Shown piece after piece: positions 33,631-43,290 of a stretch of DNA of 64,000 nt. Origin of the DNA: Prorocentrum cordatum (lineage: Eukaryota > Sar > Dinophyceae > Prorocentrales > Prorocentraceae); contig CAUYUJ010017971.1 in assembly GCA_963575745.1 (NCBI GenBank), forward strand, positions 482,894-546,893, given 5' to 3'. Each line of letters starts with the position of its first letter. Positions within the stretch are counted from its first letter, which is position 1. The position numbers and the translations under genes are program-made. The notes beneath the pieces are model-generated. The model saw nothing but the letters and a program-made list of their open reading frames with translations, had not been told where the DNA came from and ran no database searches.

Positions 33631-34575
33631 TATTCCTCTTCCTATATGTTTGCAAGCCCGGGCGGGGGGAAACCCGTCCCCCCCCCCCAAACCGGACTCC
33701 CGGGATCTGGGGTTTTGGGACCCTTCGGACGGGCCTCGAAGCGGCTCCCCGGGCATCGCAGGGCGTTCTGCCAAGCCTTCGCAGCACTCCTAGGGCGATC
33801 AAGGGGGCCATCGGAGACGTCCTGGAGAATCCTAAGACAGCACAAGAGCGCTCCAAGAAGCCGTCATACCCGGAAAGATCGCTCCAAAACGTACCAAGAG
33901 GCCTCCAAGAGCACCCCCAAGAAGGCCCCAAGAGGGAGTAATCATAGATCTAATGTAGGTTTTTTGAAAATTTCGGGTTCTCCTCTTTTCGGCTTCCCGA
34001 CGCTCCAAGACAGCGGTCTTCTGGGCGTCCGAAGTCGCCTGGGAGGCTCCAAAATCGCTCCACAGCCATCCGAAAGGGCTTCCAGGCAGTCCAAGAGAGC
34101 CCCAAACCGGCACACCAGGGGTCCAAGATGGCCCTAAGAGAGCCCCATGGCGGCCCAAGATGGCCCCAAGACACCCTCCGAAGCATTCCAAATCGTGACC
34201 GGGGCGTTCAGGGAGACTGCGGTTCGAGGCAGGTTGGCTTTAGGAAGCCCCAGAGGCCCCCAGAACACGCCCAGGAGGGCTCCAGAAGGCTTTGAGAAAG
34301 CCTGAGAACTTTGGTGAGGCCCCCAGAGGCTCTCCAAGGAGGAGCCTCCGCAAAAAGAACTGAGGAGGATGGGGAGAATACCCAGGGTATGGCGAGAATG
34401 AAGAAAAATAAGCATGGAGGAGGGATAACGAACAACATGATTATAACGGCGATGCCAGAAAAGGCAGCATGGAGTTATCGCAAAATTGTCCGCTTGACCT
34501 TCCTGCAATTTCCGCCTGCATACCAATCTTCAAGGACCAAGGTGCATGGCGCGAAGCGCCACTGCAGTCTTGTAT
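33631..34575 (+). repeat. Dispersed repeat E, copy 1 (945 bp)
   Basis: Nearly identical to 36,221-37,164. It starts TATTCCTCTTCCTATA, contains C- and G-runs, many CCAAGA words at irregular spacing, and ends CTGCAGTCTTGTAT before a microsatellite. Frames are not conserved between copies, so it is probably non-coding. The ends point to a retroposed or microsatellite-tailed element. Confidence 0.9.
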
Positions 34576-35010
34576 GTGTATATAGATAGATAGATAGATG
34601 GATCGATAGATAGATATATATATACATATATATAGATATAGATATATAGATAGATAGATAGATAGATATATATATAGATATATGGAAAGGTAGATATATA
34701 TATATATATATCGATATATAGATATACATATATATGTATATAGATATATAGATAGATAGATAGATAGATAGATAGACATATATAGATAGATATATAGATA
34801 GATATATAGATATTTATAGATATAGCTATATAGATATATATATATAGATAGATATATATATATAGATATATAGATATATAGATAGATAGATATATAGATA
34901 TGGATAGATAGATAGATATATAGATATATAGATAGATATATATATATATATAGATATATAAATAGATAGATAGATAAATATATATATATATATAGATAGA
35001 TGGATCGATA
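34576..35010. repeat. GATA / TATA microsatellite
   Basis: About 430 bp of GATA, ATAG and TA words following repeat E copy 1. Copy 2 has only a short TA run here. Confidence 0.95.
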
Positions 35011-35139
35011 TATCCGCCAGCCCTCTTGCGGGGCCATCAGGCTGCGAGGCTTTGGTTTGCTGCTCCCTGCGCCAGTCTAGTTTCCAGGTTCCAATGTTGC
35101 AGTTCTACTTACTGCTTCCTGCTGTAATTTGTTACTGTC

Positions 35140-35600
35140 GGCGCGACGGGGGGGAGCCGAAACCAGCCCAAATTACAACGCCCAGATCGCGTTGTCTGAC
35201 TTCCCGAGAGGGTCGTGGGACATTTGGAAATACGTGAGAATCGCGCCCCCGAAACCATAATCCTTCGAAAATTACGCAATCGTCGGATTCCCGTGGATAT
35301 GCAACCATGTAAATTACACCATAGTTGCGCCTCCGAGGCCATCAACCCCGTAATTTACATTATACTTGCGTCCCCGAAGCGACACAACCTCATACATTAC
35401 GCGATACTCGCGTCCCCGAGGCCATCAAACTTTATAAAGTATGCAATAGTTGCGTCCCCGGGGCCATACAACCTTGTAACTTAAGCAATCGTTGCGTTCC
35501 CGAGGCCGTGAACACTTGTACATTACGCAACAGCTGCGTCCCCCAAGCCACACTCCCTTGTAAATTGTGCCATAATCGTGTCCCCGTGGCTATCACAGAA
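35140..35600. repeat. 42-bp satellite, array 2
   Basis: The word TTGCG/TCGCG before a C-run recurs at about 35,241, 35,282, 35,325, 35,366, 35,408, 35,450, 35,492, 35,534 and 35,576, a 41-43 bp period. The consensus is near TGCGTCCCCGAGGCCA, then CTTGTAAATTACGCAATAG. It is related to array 1 at 3,013-3,250. Confidence 0.9.
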
Positions 35601-36220
35601 CAGCTTGCGCATCTCCGACGATCGCCCGTATCTCCGACCGTTGCGGGTTGAACGGACGCACCGCGAAACGGCCATCGCAGAACAACCCGTGTCGCTCCCA
35701 CCTGCCAGCCGCCCCCCTCCGCCCCTACCTCGACGATGCTCAGCCTTGCGCACGCGCTGGACGACTGCTCTGAAGAACGGTCTGCGCTGAACGTGTCGCT
35801 TCACTGTGGCGACACTCTCCCAAAACTTCAGGCCGCGACGCCACGCGCACGGAGCGAAAAACGAAAGATTCGCACGAATCCTGGGCCCCTGAAGTACAGA
35901 AAAAAAACCCACACGCTGCCAAAAGCCGAAGTTTGATCAGTTGTACGCAGCACCACGCACTGTCGGATGGCAGCGTTTACGCTGCAGGGTCCTCACAAGG
36001 AACGATCCGTCTCAGGTTTGCAGTGCAAGCCGCATAACGTACGACATTGGCCACCGCTCGGGTCTCCGACGCTGCCTCGCGACGGCGCCCAGGCCTCCCC
36101 ACACAGCCCTTTGCATTCAATATTGTTCGAAATAGGGGGCCGACGGCAGGGGGCGAAACCCTTACGGATATACATAATTATGCGAGCCAGCGTGGACCCA
36201 AGTGTGCTTCTAGTGATGTA
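35601..36220. other. No gene recognised
   Basis: Mixed sequence between the 42-bp array and repeat E copy 2. Open frames lack motifs. Confidence 0.35.
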
Positions 36221-37164
36221 TATTCCTCTTCCTATACTTTTACAAGCCCCGGGGGGGGGAAAAACCGCCCCCCCCCCCCCCCCAAAACCGGACTCCCGGG
36301 ATCTGGGGCTTTGGGACCCTTCGGACGGGCCTCGAACCGGCCCCCCGGGCCTCGCAGGGCGTTTTGCCAAGCCTTCGCAGCACGCCTAGGGCGATCAGGG
36401 GGGTCATCGGAGACGTCCCGGAGAATCCTAAGACAGCACAAGAGCGCTCCAAGAAGCCGTCATATCCGGAAAGATCGCTCCAAAACGTACCAAGAGGCAT
36501 CCAAGAACACCCCCAAGAAGGCCCCAAGAGGGACAAATCATTGATTTAATGCAGGTTTTTGGTGAATTTGGGGTTCTCCTCTTTTCGGCTTCCCGACGCT
36601 CCAAGACAGCGGTCTTCTGGGCGTCCGAAGTCGCCTGGGAGGCTCCAAAATCGCTCCACAGCCATCCGAAAGGGCTTCCAGGCAGTCCAAGAGAGCCCCA
36701 AACCGGCACACCAGGGGTCCAAAATGGCCCTAAGAGAGCCCCATGGCGGCCCAAGATGGCCCCAAGACACCCTCCGAAGCATTCCAAATCGTGACCGGGG
36801 CGTTCAGGGAGACCGCGGTTAGAGGCAGGTTGGCCTTAGGAAGCCCCAGAGGCCCCCAGAACACGCCCAGGAGGCCTCCAGAAGGCTTTGAGAAAGCTTG
36901 AGAACTTTGGTGAGGCTCCCAGAGGCTCTCCAAGGAGGAGCCTCACCAAAAAGAGCTGAGGAGGATGGGGAGAATGCCCAGGGTATGGCGAGAATGAGGA
37001 ACATGGATGAAGGATAACGAACAACATTATTATAACGGCGATGCCAGAAAAGGCAGCAAGGAGTTATCGTTAAAGTGTCCGTTTGACCTTCCTGCCGTTT
37101 CCGCCTGCATAGCAATCTTCAAGGACCAAGGTGCATGGCTCGAAGCGCCATTGCAGTCTTGTAT
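36221..37164 (+). repeat. Dispersed repeat E, copy 2 (944 bp)
   Basis: The partner of 33,631-34,575, with scattered substitutions and longer C-runs near 36,270. A short TA run follows (37,161-37,182). Confidence 0.9.
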
Positions 37165-37182
37165 ATATATATATATATATAT

Positions 37183-38092
37183 GGTGCTATCGATGCGGAA
37201 CAATGTGGTACAACCCGTGTGGGACGGCAGACGCGGTGCAATATATGCGGTGCAAGTAAGTTTTGTTCGCAGTGCGTTGTCAACCCCATTGCTCGCGCAA
37301 TCATCCCACCCACCCACCCGCAACTTGGTTTGCATGAGCCCATGCGGAGGCGATTGCGATGGGTGCTTGGTGCTGGTTGGTGCATCCCTGCGGCCGCGCT
37401 AGCCCGCGCATGTTTGCGCACGCGCGGCCAGCTAGTTTGGCGCGACCGTCGCGGCCCGCTGACCGCTGGGCACTTCCCAGCGGGGACCTCAGTGCAAGTC
37501 GGCGACTTAGGCGGGCGCCGTATCATGGCAACGTCAACAGCGGCAGACGCGAGGATGATAGCAGCGATGCTGGTGACCATGATGACAACGACGACGGCAA
37601 GGCCAGTGACAGCGTCGATTCTGGCCACGCCGACGACGATAACGGAGTTCTCGCGTCGGTGATGAAGGGTTTGGAAGGGGTTCGACATGCGCGCGCGGCC
37701 GACGCGCGAGTGGCCCGCATGGTATTCTTTGACACGGATCGTGCCCTTCCAGCGCGCGCGCAAGGCCGTTCCAAAAAAAAAAACGACATGCGGCGCGAGA
37801 GGGCCGTTTGGTAGAATTGAATGGACATGTTGAACGGAATTGAATGAACAGATTACCCTCCTGCGAGTTCGCAGAAGCGTAAGCGCATATTTGTTTAAAC
37901 TGGCGTTGAAAAACGCTGTTTCCTATATGCTGTCGAGACACTCGATCTTGAAAGCCTGACGAAACCGAAGGTTTTTGAAGGATTTCGGCGTGCGCGCGCG
38001 ACGACGCGCGCGCGTGCACTTCGTCCCGTTTGTTGCAAAGGGACTCTTGCGACAGCACGCGCGCGAGATCCGACCAATCGTCACCACGGCCA
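37183..38092. other. No firm gene; acidic ORF candidate
   Basis: A plus-strand frame (37,359-37,814, 151 aa) has an Asp/Ser-rich middle and a helical end (V-L-A-S-V-M-K-G-L-E-G-V). Its codon bias is modest and no family is recognised. It might be an exon, but I cannot support a gene. Confidence 0.25.
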
Positions 38093-38175
38093 CCTCTTCC
38101 TCCTCCTCCTCCTCGTCCTCCTCCTCCTCCTCCTCCCCTCCTCCTCCTCCTCCTCCTCCTCCTCCTCCTCCTCCA
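38093..38175. repeat. CTC triplet array
   Basis: A short CTC run. Confidence 0.9.
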
Positions 38176-38269
38176 CTCCTTTTCCTTATGACTAACTCCT
38201 CCCTGTCGCACCCCGAAGCTGATCGGAAGGGCGGGCTGGGCGTTTCGCCTGAGACTTCCTTACCACTTA

Positions 38270-38780
38270 TGGGCCTCAAGATGAAAAGATGGCAACAGCT
38301 TCGCAGATGGAGGACGGGTCGCTTCAAAAATGCGGTTCTCGCCAACATGCCGCGCACACTCGGTTTGAACAATGGAAGGGTTTCACGGATTGAGCGCGGT
38401 TCGTTTTCAAGCTGTTGCTCTCGCCTTAGCGCCGCGCGCATTAATGTAGAACGTGTACAGGCATTTGACGGGTTGAGGGCGGGTCATTTTCAAAATGTGG
38501 CTCTCGCATTAGCGCCGCGCACATTCGTGTTAAACATTTGCAAGGGTGTCACGGATTGCAGGCGGGTTGTTTTCAGAATGTGGCTCTCGCCTCAGAGCCG
38601 CGCACATTCGTGGCACAAAATGGCAAATTCTTCACGGATTACGGCCGGTTCATTTTCAAAACGCCTCAGCGCCGCGCACCTTCGTTTTAAAGATTCGCAA
38701 GAGCTTCACGGATTGAGGGTGGGTCGTCTTCAAAATGTTGTTTCGCTTTTGCGCCGCGCACCTTGGCTTTCAAACGTTGG
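38270..38780. repeat. 82-bp tandem array
   Basis: GCCGCGCAC or a variant recurs at about 38,349, 38,431, 38,514, 38,597, 38,671 and 38,752: six units of 74-83 bp. Units contain TTTTCAAAATGTGGCTCTCGC and TTCACGGATTGAGGGCGGGT. A 280-residue plus-strand frame over it is a repeat by-product. Confidence 0.85.
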
Positions 38781-39114
38781 GAGAAGTTCGGTGTCCTAAC
38801 ATACCAGAATAAGTGATTTGGAACGATTCAGGATGTTCTCGGCCCAGCGCTTACGTTGATTGGCGGTGTTCGCGTCTCAGGAATGGCGGTCTGGCACGAT
38901 TCAGGATCGTCAAGACGCAAAGATCAGGGGGACTCGTGGCGTTGAAGTCCTGAGAACGGTGTTTTGGCACGCTTCAAGATTTCAACACGGTTGTCCGCCA
39001 ACGGGGCACTTCCCTCAGTGGAAATGAACCCTTGTAGGGGCCAATGAAAAGGGAACTTGGAGGGAGGGTGTATTCTATCATCGTTGCTGAATCTCGGGTT
39101 TACACTGGTCATCC
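38781..39114. other. No gene recognised
   Basis: Short ACGATTCAGGAT-type words repeat near 38,830 and 38,900. Nothing else is seen. Confidence 0.35.
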
Positions 39115-39186
39115 TTCTCCTCCTCTTGCTCCACATCCTCCTCCTCCTCCTCCTCCTCCTCCTCCTCCTCCTCCTCCTCCTCCTCT
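39115..39186. repeat. CTC triplet array
   Basis: A CTC run. Confidence 0.9.
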
Positions 39187-39929
39187 TTGCTCTCACGCCT
39201 CCCCTTGGCCCTGACATTTCTCCCTGGGCACCCCCCCCCGCCCCCCCCGCTGCGGGGGAACGTCAAGGAGGAACCGGATCAGAGGGGAAACATCCACCTA
39301 GAATCGGCGACACATCGCCGATCGATCTGCGATGTGCCCCATATTGTGGAACCGCACGTTCCTGAGCGGGGCGGGCTATCGGGCCCCAATCGGCGGTCGA
39401 TGGGCGATTGGGGGTCGATGCATTCCGCCCCCGAGCCTATACCTATCCTGAATTTGTTTCGAGCCATGCCTCGGGTCTCCGTCGCCCATTCGGGACGATC
39501 TGGGCACCCCCAGAAGGCTCTCGGCGAGGCGCGGCTGTTGGAGAGCACCTCCAGGCTGGAAAACCGCCGAGATCCTACGACATGTTTTTAAGCTCGAACC
39601 TCGAACCCAGAACGTTGCCCCTGCGCTGCCCGGTGCAATCTCGAGGCCATTGCATGCAAACCCTGCCCGAAGAACTACCGGCAGGAGTGACTTTGTTGTC
39701 GCCAGACTATACGGGCCTGCAGCACCCAGGGCCCTAATAGCTATACAGAGAGTCGCGCGGCAAAAGAACGCGGCAGAAAGCGTGATGCAGGATGTGCCTC
39801 TATTTGTATCCTCATCCCACTACGCCACAACAGCAGCATGACGCAACCCCAACGAGGTCGTACCAACTAAACGAAGCCAGATGCTGCGGGATGCGGTGTG
39901 CAGTTTTTTTGGGCCCCGCCCCTGGCCCT
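39187..39929. other. No gene recognised
   Basis: Contains GATCGATCTGCGATG-like words near 39,310-39,420 reminiscent of MITE family C, and the CGAACCTCGAAC words shared with about 14,155. Confidence 0.35.
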
Positions 39930-40184
39930 GGTCCTAGAGGCCTCCTAGATGGGGTCCGAGTAGATGGGGTCGGAGGATCGCGCCGCATCGCCGATGCATC
40001 GGCGATGCATCGGCGATGTATCGGCGATGCACCGGCGATGCATCGTCGACGTGGGCGATGTATCGGCGGCGCCAGCGTGGAGAAAATCGGGCTCCGCATC
40101 GCGGCGCATTGTTGATGCATCGGCGATGCGGCGCGATCCTCCGACCCCATCTACTCCGACCCCGTCTAGGAGACCTAGAGGTCC
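39930..40184. mobile_element. MITE family C, copy 2
   Basis: A 255-bp element with inverted repeats of about 65 bp: CCTAGATGGGGTCCGAGTAG at the left, CTACTCCGACCCCGTCTAGG at the right. Inner repeats are built on CGATGCATCGGCGATG. Its right edge coincides, within a few bases, with the end of the HEAT coding sequence at 40,185. Confidence 0.85.
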
Positions 40185-40690
40185 TCGTCCAGGGTCAGCC
40201 GCGCCGCCACTGCCGGGGCGTGGGGGCGCGCCACGTCGGCCGCCAGCCTGCGGAGTCTTTCCTGCTTTCGCGACAGCGGCCGCTACTAGCCCCAGCCGCA
40301 CACCCCCCCAGGGCAGCTAACAACGCAATTCGTGTTGGCCTCCGAGCTGCCCTTTGGTATCCCCAGCCATTCTCAGACGGCGCCGGCGCGAAACGTAACG
40401 CTACCAGCTCGAGGCCACTTGGCTCAAACCATCTTGGCTCAAGGCGTAACCAATGCTCGAACCAGCTGGGCACGAACAACGCCCAGGCCAGACGCTTTGG
40501 GGAAGGGAGCGACTGAGACGCGGGGCGCTGCCTTTTCGAAGCGAGGACCCAACACGACAGGATGGTCGTAAACAAAAGCGCTCGCCTGGAGTGCAGCGGG
40601 CTGTAAACCTTCACCGCAGCCTGCCGCACGGCCGGGTCCACGTCCTCCAGAGGAATGGCAAGGCGGCGGCCGCGCCGCCGCCGGACACGG
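40185..40690 (-). CDS. HEAT-repeat gene remnant, two exons and one intron
   Basis: Exon 1 (from about 40,690 down to 40,609, minus) encodes L-A-I-P-L-E-D-V-D-P-A-V-R-Q-A-A-V-K. Exon 2 (40,261-40,185) encodes E-R-L-R-R-L-A-A-D-V-A-R-P-H-A-P-A-V-A-A-R-L and then D-E-D. Joining AAG with GAA removes 40,608-40,262 (347 bp, GTTTAC to AAAGCAG, phase 0) and gives a continuous HEAT repeat with the expected V-R-x-A-A and P-H-A-x-A-V-A-A-x-L pattern. The join is inferred from frame and motif only. Upstream lies a triplet repeat, then the gap; downstream MITE C abuts. The gene is incomplete in this window. Confidence 0.6.
40415..40443 (+). other. Possible tandem spliced-leader relics
   Basis: GCCACTTGGCTCAAA is followed immediately by ACCATCTTGGCTCAAG. 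The dinoflagellate spliced leader ends GCCATTTTGGCTCAAG; the second copy differs at two of 16 positions, and the first has one deletion and two changes. Tandem leader relics mark retroposed mRNAs in dinoflagellates. A looser third unit (ACCAGCTGGGCACGAAC) follows, so a local degenerate repeat is an alternative. It lies inside the inferred HEAT intron, on the opposite strand. Confidence 0.35.
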
Positions 40691-40724
40691 TCGAGAGGAG
40701 GAGGTGGAAGAAGAAGGAAAGGAA

Positions 40725-40727
<3 letters not shown>

Positions 40728-40807
<80 letters not shown>

Positions 40808-40879
40808 ACTACTACTTCTACTACTACTACTACTGCTGCTACTACTACTATGACTACTACTACTGCTACCACTACTACT
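40728..40879. repeat. ACT triplet microsatellite next to gap
   Basis: A TAC/ACT run, degenerating toward the gap. It probably caused the assembly break. Confidence 0.95.
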
Positions 40880-40979
40880 NNNNNNNNNNNNNNNNNNNNN
40901 NNNNNNNNNNNNNNNNNNNNNNNNNNNNNNNNNNNNNNNNNNNNNNNNNNNNNNNNNNNNNNNNNNNNNNNNNNNNNNN
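40880..40979. other. Assembly gap (100 N)
   Basis: Exactly 100 N, the usual placeholder for a gap of unknown size. By comparison with the right LINE-A copy, about 3.8 kb of the left copy's 3' end is missing here. Confidence 0.98.
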
Positions 40980-42419
40980 TTTTCGGAGGCACGGGTTTGG
41001 CACATGGAGGAGGGGTTCTGGGATGGTGCCAGTGCGTTGCATAGCGCGTAAGACGCTGGCAAAGAGGCGAAGAATGTCGTCGGGTAACTCCTTAGCCTCC
41101 TTAGTTGTCCAACCGTCAAGTCCCCCCGCACGGCACGGTGAACGGGTGCGAATAAAGTGGATGAGTTGGTCGTCGGTGAGGTGGAAAGGGGTCGCTGGTG
41201 ATGGCGTAGGCAGCTCTTGTCGGTACTCGTCGTAGAAGTCAGCCCACGTCGGCATGGCTTCGGCGTCATGCCCCGCACGGGCGCGGTACCTGCCCAAGAT
41301 GGGCTCCCAGGTGTCGACCATGAGCTTAAGCATGTCTTTGGTATTAGCAACAATGGCGTTGGCAGGGAGAATGTCGGGGACCTGTGCAGGTGGTGGTTCA
41401 CAAGTGTGGTCTTCGTCGTTGTCCGTGTCGGGCGAACTACCGTCGCTGGGGCTGAAGCCGCCAGCTTCGGTGTCAGCGTCGCTATCGTCCGTGCAAGCTT
41501 TGTCAGGTTTGAAGGCGTTGGTGTCGCAGTGGAGTTGCGTATCGTCAGGTGTGGTAGGCGTGCGGAGATACGCCGTGGGCGAGCTGTCAGCAGCCCGTGC
41601 GTATATGGCCGCCTTTCGCCCGCTTGGCTCGCGGACGCCCTCAGCCCATATCTTGATGCGTTCAGCTTTGGCACGGTTTGCACGTCGCGCCAGCTCTGAG
41701 TCGAGGTTTTGGATCAGACAGTCAAGGTGCTCTCCGTGAGGTGCTGGCTCGTCGGGGGTCCAGGCCTCGGGAAAGGCCAGGAGAACCGCGGGGCGCAGCT
41801 TGTGACAGAGGAGGCGGGCCGCGGTCCACGTGCAGTCGATGCGCTGCGCCAGGTACGGCGGGATGGCACGGCAGTCGAGATGGTGGTGCTGTCCGATGAA
41901 GCGAAGCTCACAAAGTTGCCGATGGAGCTTGCGCAGACGGTTTATGTGTATCGTGGATGCACCGTAGGTGGGAAAAGCGCGGGGGACAACGGGTCGCTCC
42001 ACGAACGTGGGCGTGCGCCCGTGCATGGTGGGGGCCTTCTTTTTTGGGTGGTCTGGCGGTGGAGGTGGCAGGTCGCGCAGACGGGTGAGATGGTACTCAT
42101 GGCTGGCCTCGTTAGCCAGGGCGAACATGCGTTCCACATCGTCGCGTGTGTCGGCCTGCTCCATGCGGTCCTGGTATCGCCCAGCGATGAGGGTCCCTAA
42201 TGCCTGCAGTTCGTGGCCCTCGTGAGCTCCATCGTTGGGGGGTAGGGCGTGGGGGCAAGAAGGCGTCGGGCCGTATGGTCGAGGCGACTGAGGTCGAGCG
42301 TGACCTGCAGGCCCACATGGGACTTCGCTGGCAAGTCGCGCAGATAGCAGAAGTCGGTGACAAGGGATCGCGCCGCTTGGTTGGCGATGATATAATCGAT
42401 GCGCGAAGTGCGGGGGCAC
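40980..42419 (-). CDS. LINE-A reverse transcriptase, N-terminal part (left copy)
   Basis: The open frame enters from the gap. It holds the linker with the G-G-F-S-P hairpin site, the region before the RT core and A-G-G-L-D-G-W, the first conserved RT segment. Motifs A, B and C fall in the missing part. The frame continues upstream into the end of the endonuclease region. Relative to the right copy it lacks one base in a G-run near 42,240, which separates it from the endonuclease frame. An undamaged ancestor would probably have joined the two. Confidence 0.75.
41445..41465 (-). other. Covarying hairpin, EEP-RT linker, left copy
   Basis: Sense arms GCTGG / CCAGC, unpaired C, core GGC-TTCA-GCC. 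Outer ACCG / CGGT can pair beyond a two-base internal loop. Encodes G-G-F-S-P. Confidence 0.75.
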
Positions 42420-43290
42420 TTGGTGACGCGGTCCCAGTCAGGGATATTGCCGTATGTGTGCATGGTGTGGTCTGTGTGCCCTCAGCGACGTTAAACCATC
42501 CTCGCTGCATCATGTGCAGCAGGTGTGGATTGTCGTCGATGTTCGTGTTGGCGTCCATGCAGATGAAATACGGGGCTGAGCCGACCCTTGCGGCGGCACA
42601 GTCAGCGAGTCGAAACAGGTCTGTGCTGTCTCCTCCAGCTACCCCGTAGAGGCTCGCTATGTAGATCCCAGCGGGCCCGTGGTTGTTTCGTCGCCGCCTG
42701 CGGCGGTGCTGAGTGCAGATCGGGAGGAAGGCCTCGTGCCATCTTTTCTTGGCCTTGAGGGTGACAATACAGGGCGCAGTGTCGTCGACAGTGGAGTCGA
42801 CAATGGCATCCTTAGAGAGGATGGCGACCCCTCCCGAGGCACCAGTGTTGCCCACGACGGTGTGGTCTGTGCCGCCGTGGGCAGCTCTGCGCTGGGCTCG
42901 CGCCAGATCCAGGTCAGGTCCCAGACTGGCGTGGTACCCCCCGTGGTGTGGATTGGCGGCGCTGGTAACGATGGCTTGTCTGGTCGGCTTGGCATGTCGG
43001 GTCTCCTGCAGTGCTATGACTGCGGCGTTGTGGTCGACACCAAGAGCGGTGATGGTTGGCCAGTTCGCTGGGAGACTGGTGATGTTTAGGCTGACGAGGT
43101 GTATGGAGCGACCTGGCCCGTCTCCATCGGTGGAGCTGGGGTTAGCACGCCCTGCACGGTGTAGGTCAGCCTGACTCTCCCCCAGGTAGCAGGCTTGGCC
43201 ACAGTAGGAGCTCATGGCGTTCCTATGGATTGGCTTGACCGGGGCTGAAGCCGCCGTCAGGCCAGAAGTATAGGCGAGACATGTCGGCAC
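42197..43290 (-). pseudogene. LINE-A endonuclease (EEP family), left copy
   Basis: AP-endonuclease-like domain for target nicking. Motifs: L-N-I-T-S-L near the start, A-L-Q-E-T-R (catalytic Glu), Y-I-A-S-L-Y, I-C-M-D-A-N-T-N (the GDxN position), S-R-I-D-Y-I-I-A-N, and K-S-H-V where other families have S-D-H. A missing G near 42,474 (left tctgtgtg, right tctggtgtg) shifts the frame, so the domain is split between 42,112-43,290 and 42,197-42,463. The start used here overlaps the end of the 1841-aa ORF by about 33 bases. Confidence 0.8.
43232..43263 (-). other. Covarying hairpin, ORF1-EEP junction, left copy
   Basis: Sense arms TGACGG / CCGgTCA with outer GGC / GCC. Core C, GGC-TTCA-GCC. Encodes T-A-A-S-A-P in the endonuclease frame. 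Confidence 0.7.

Noticed and set aside
38270-38780. Plus-strand ORF over the 82-bp array
   Set aside because: The repeat length is not constant and the frame is open by composition; the units differ by indels.
40453-41235. Plus-strand ORF starting just after the spliced-leader-like sequence
   Set aside because: It runs into the ACT microsatellite and across the assembly gap; no domain.
42575-42590. GGTCGGCTCAGCCCC inside the endonuclease as a further hairpin
   Set aside because: It lacks one loop base and has no complementary outer arms; probably chance or a decayed site.
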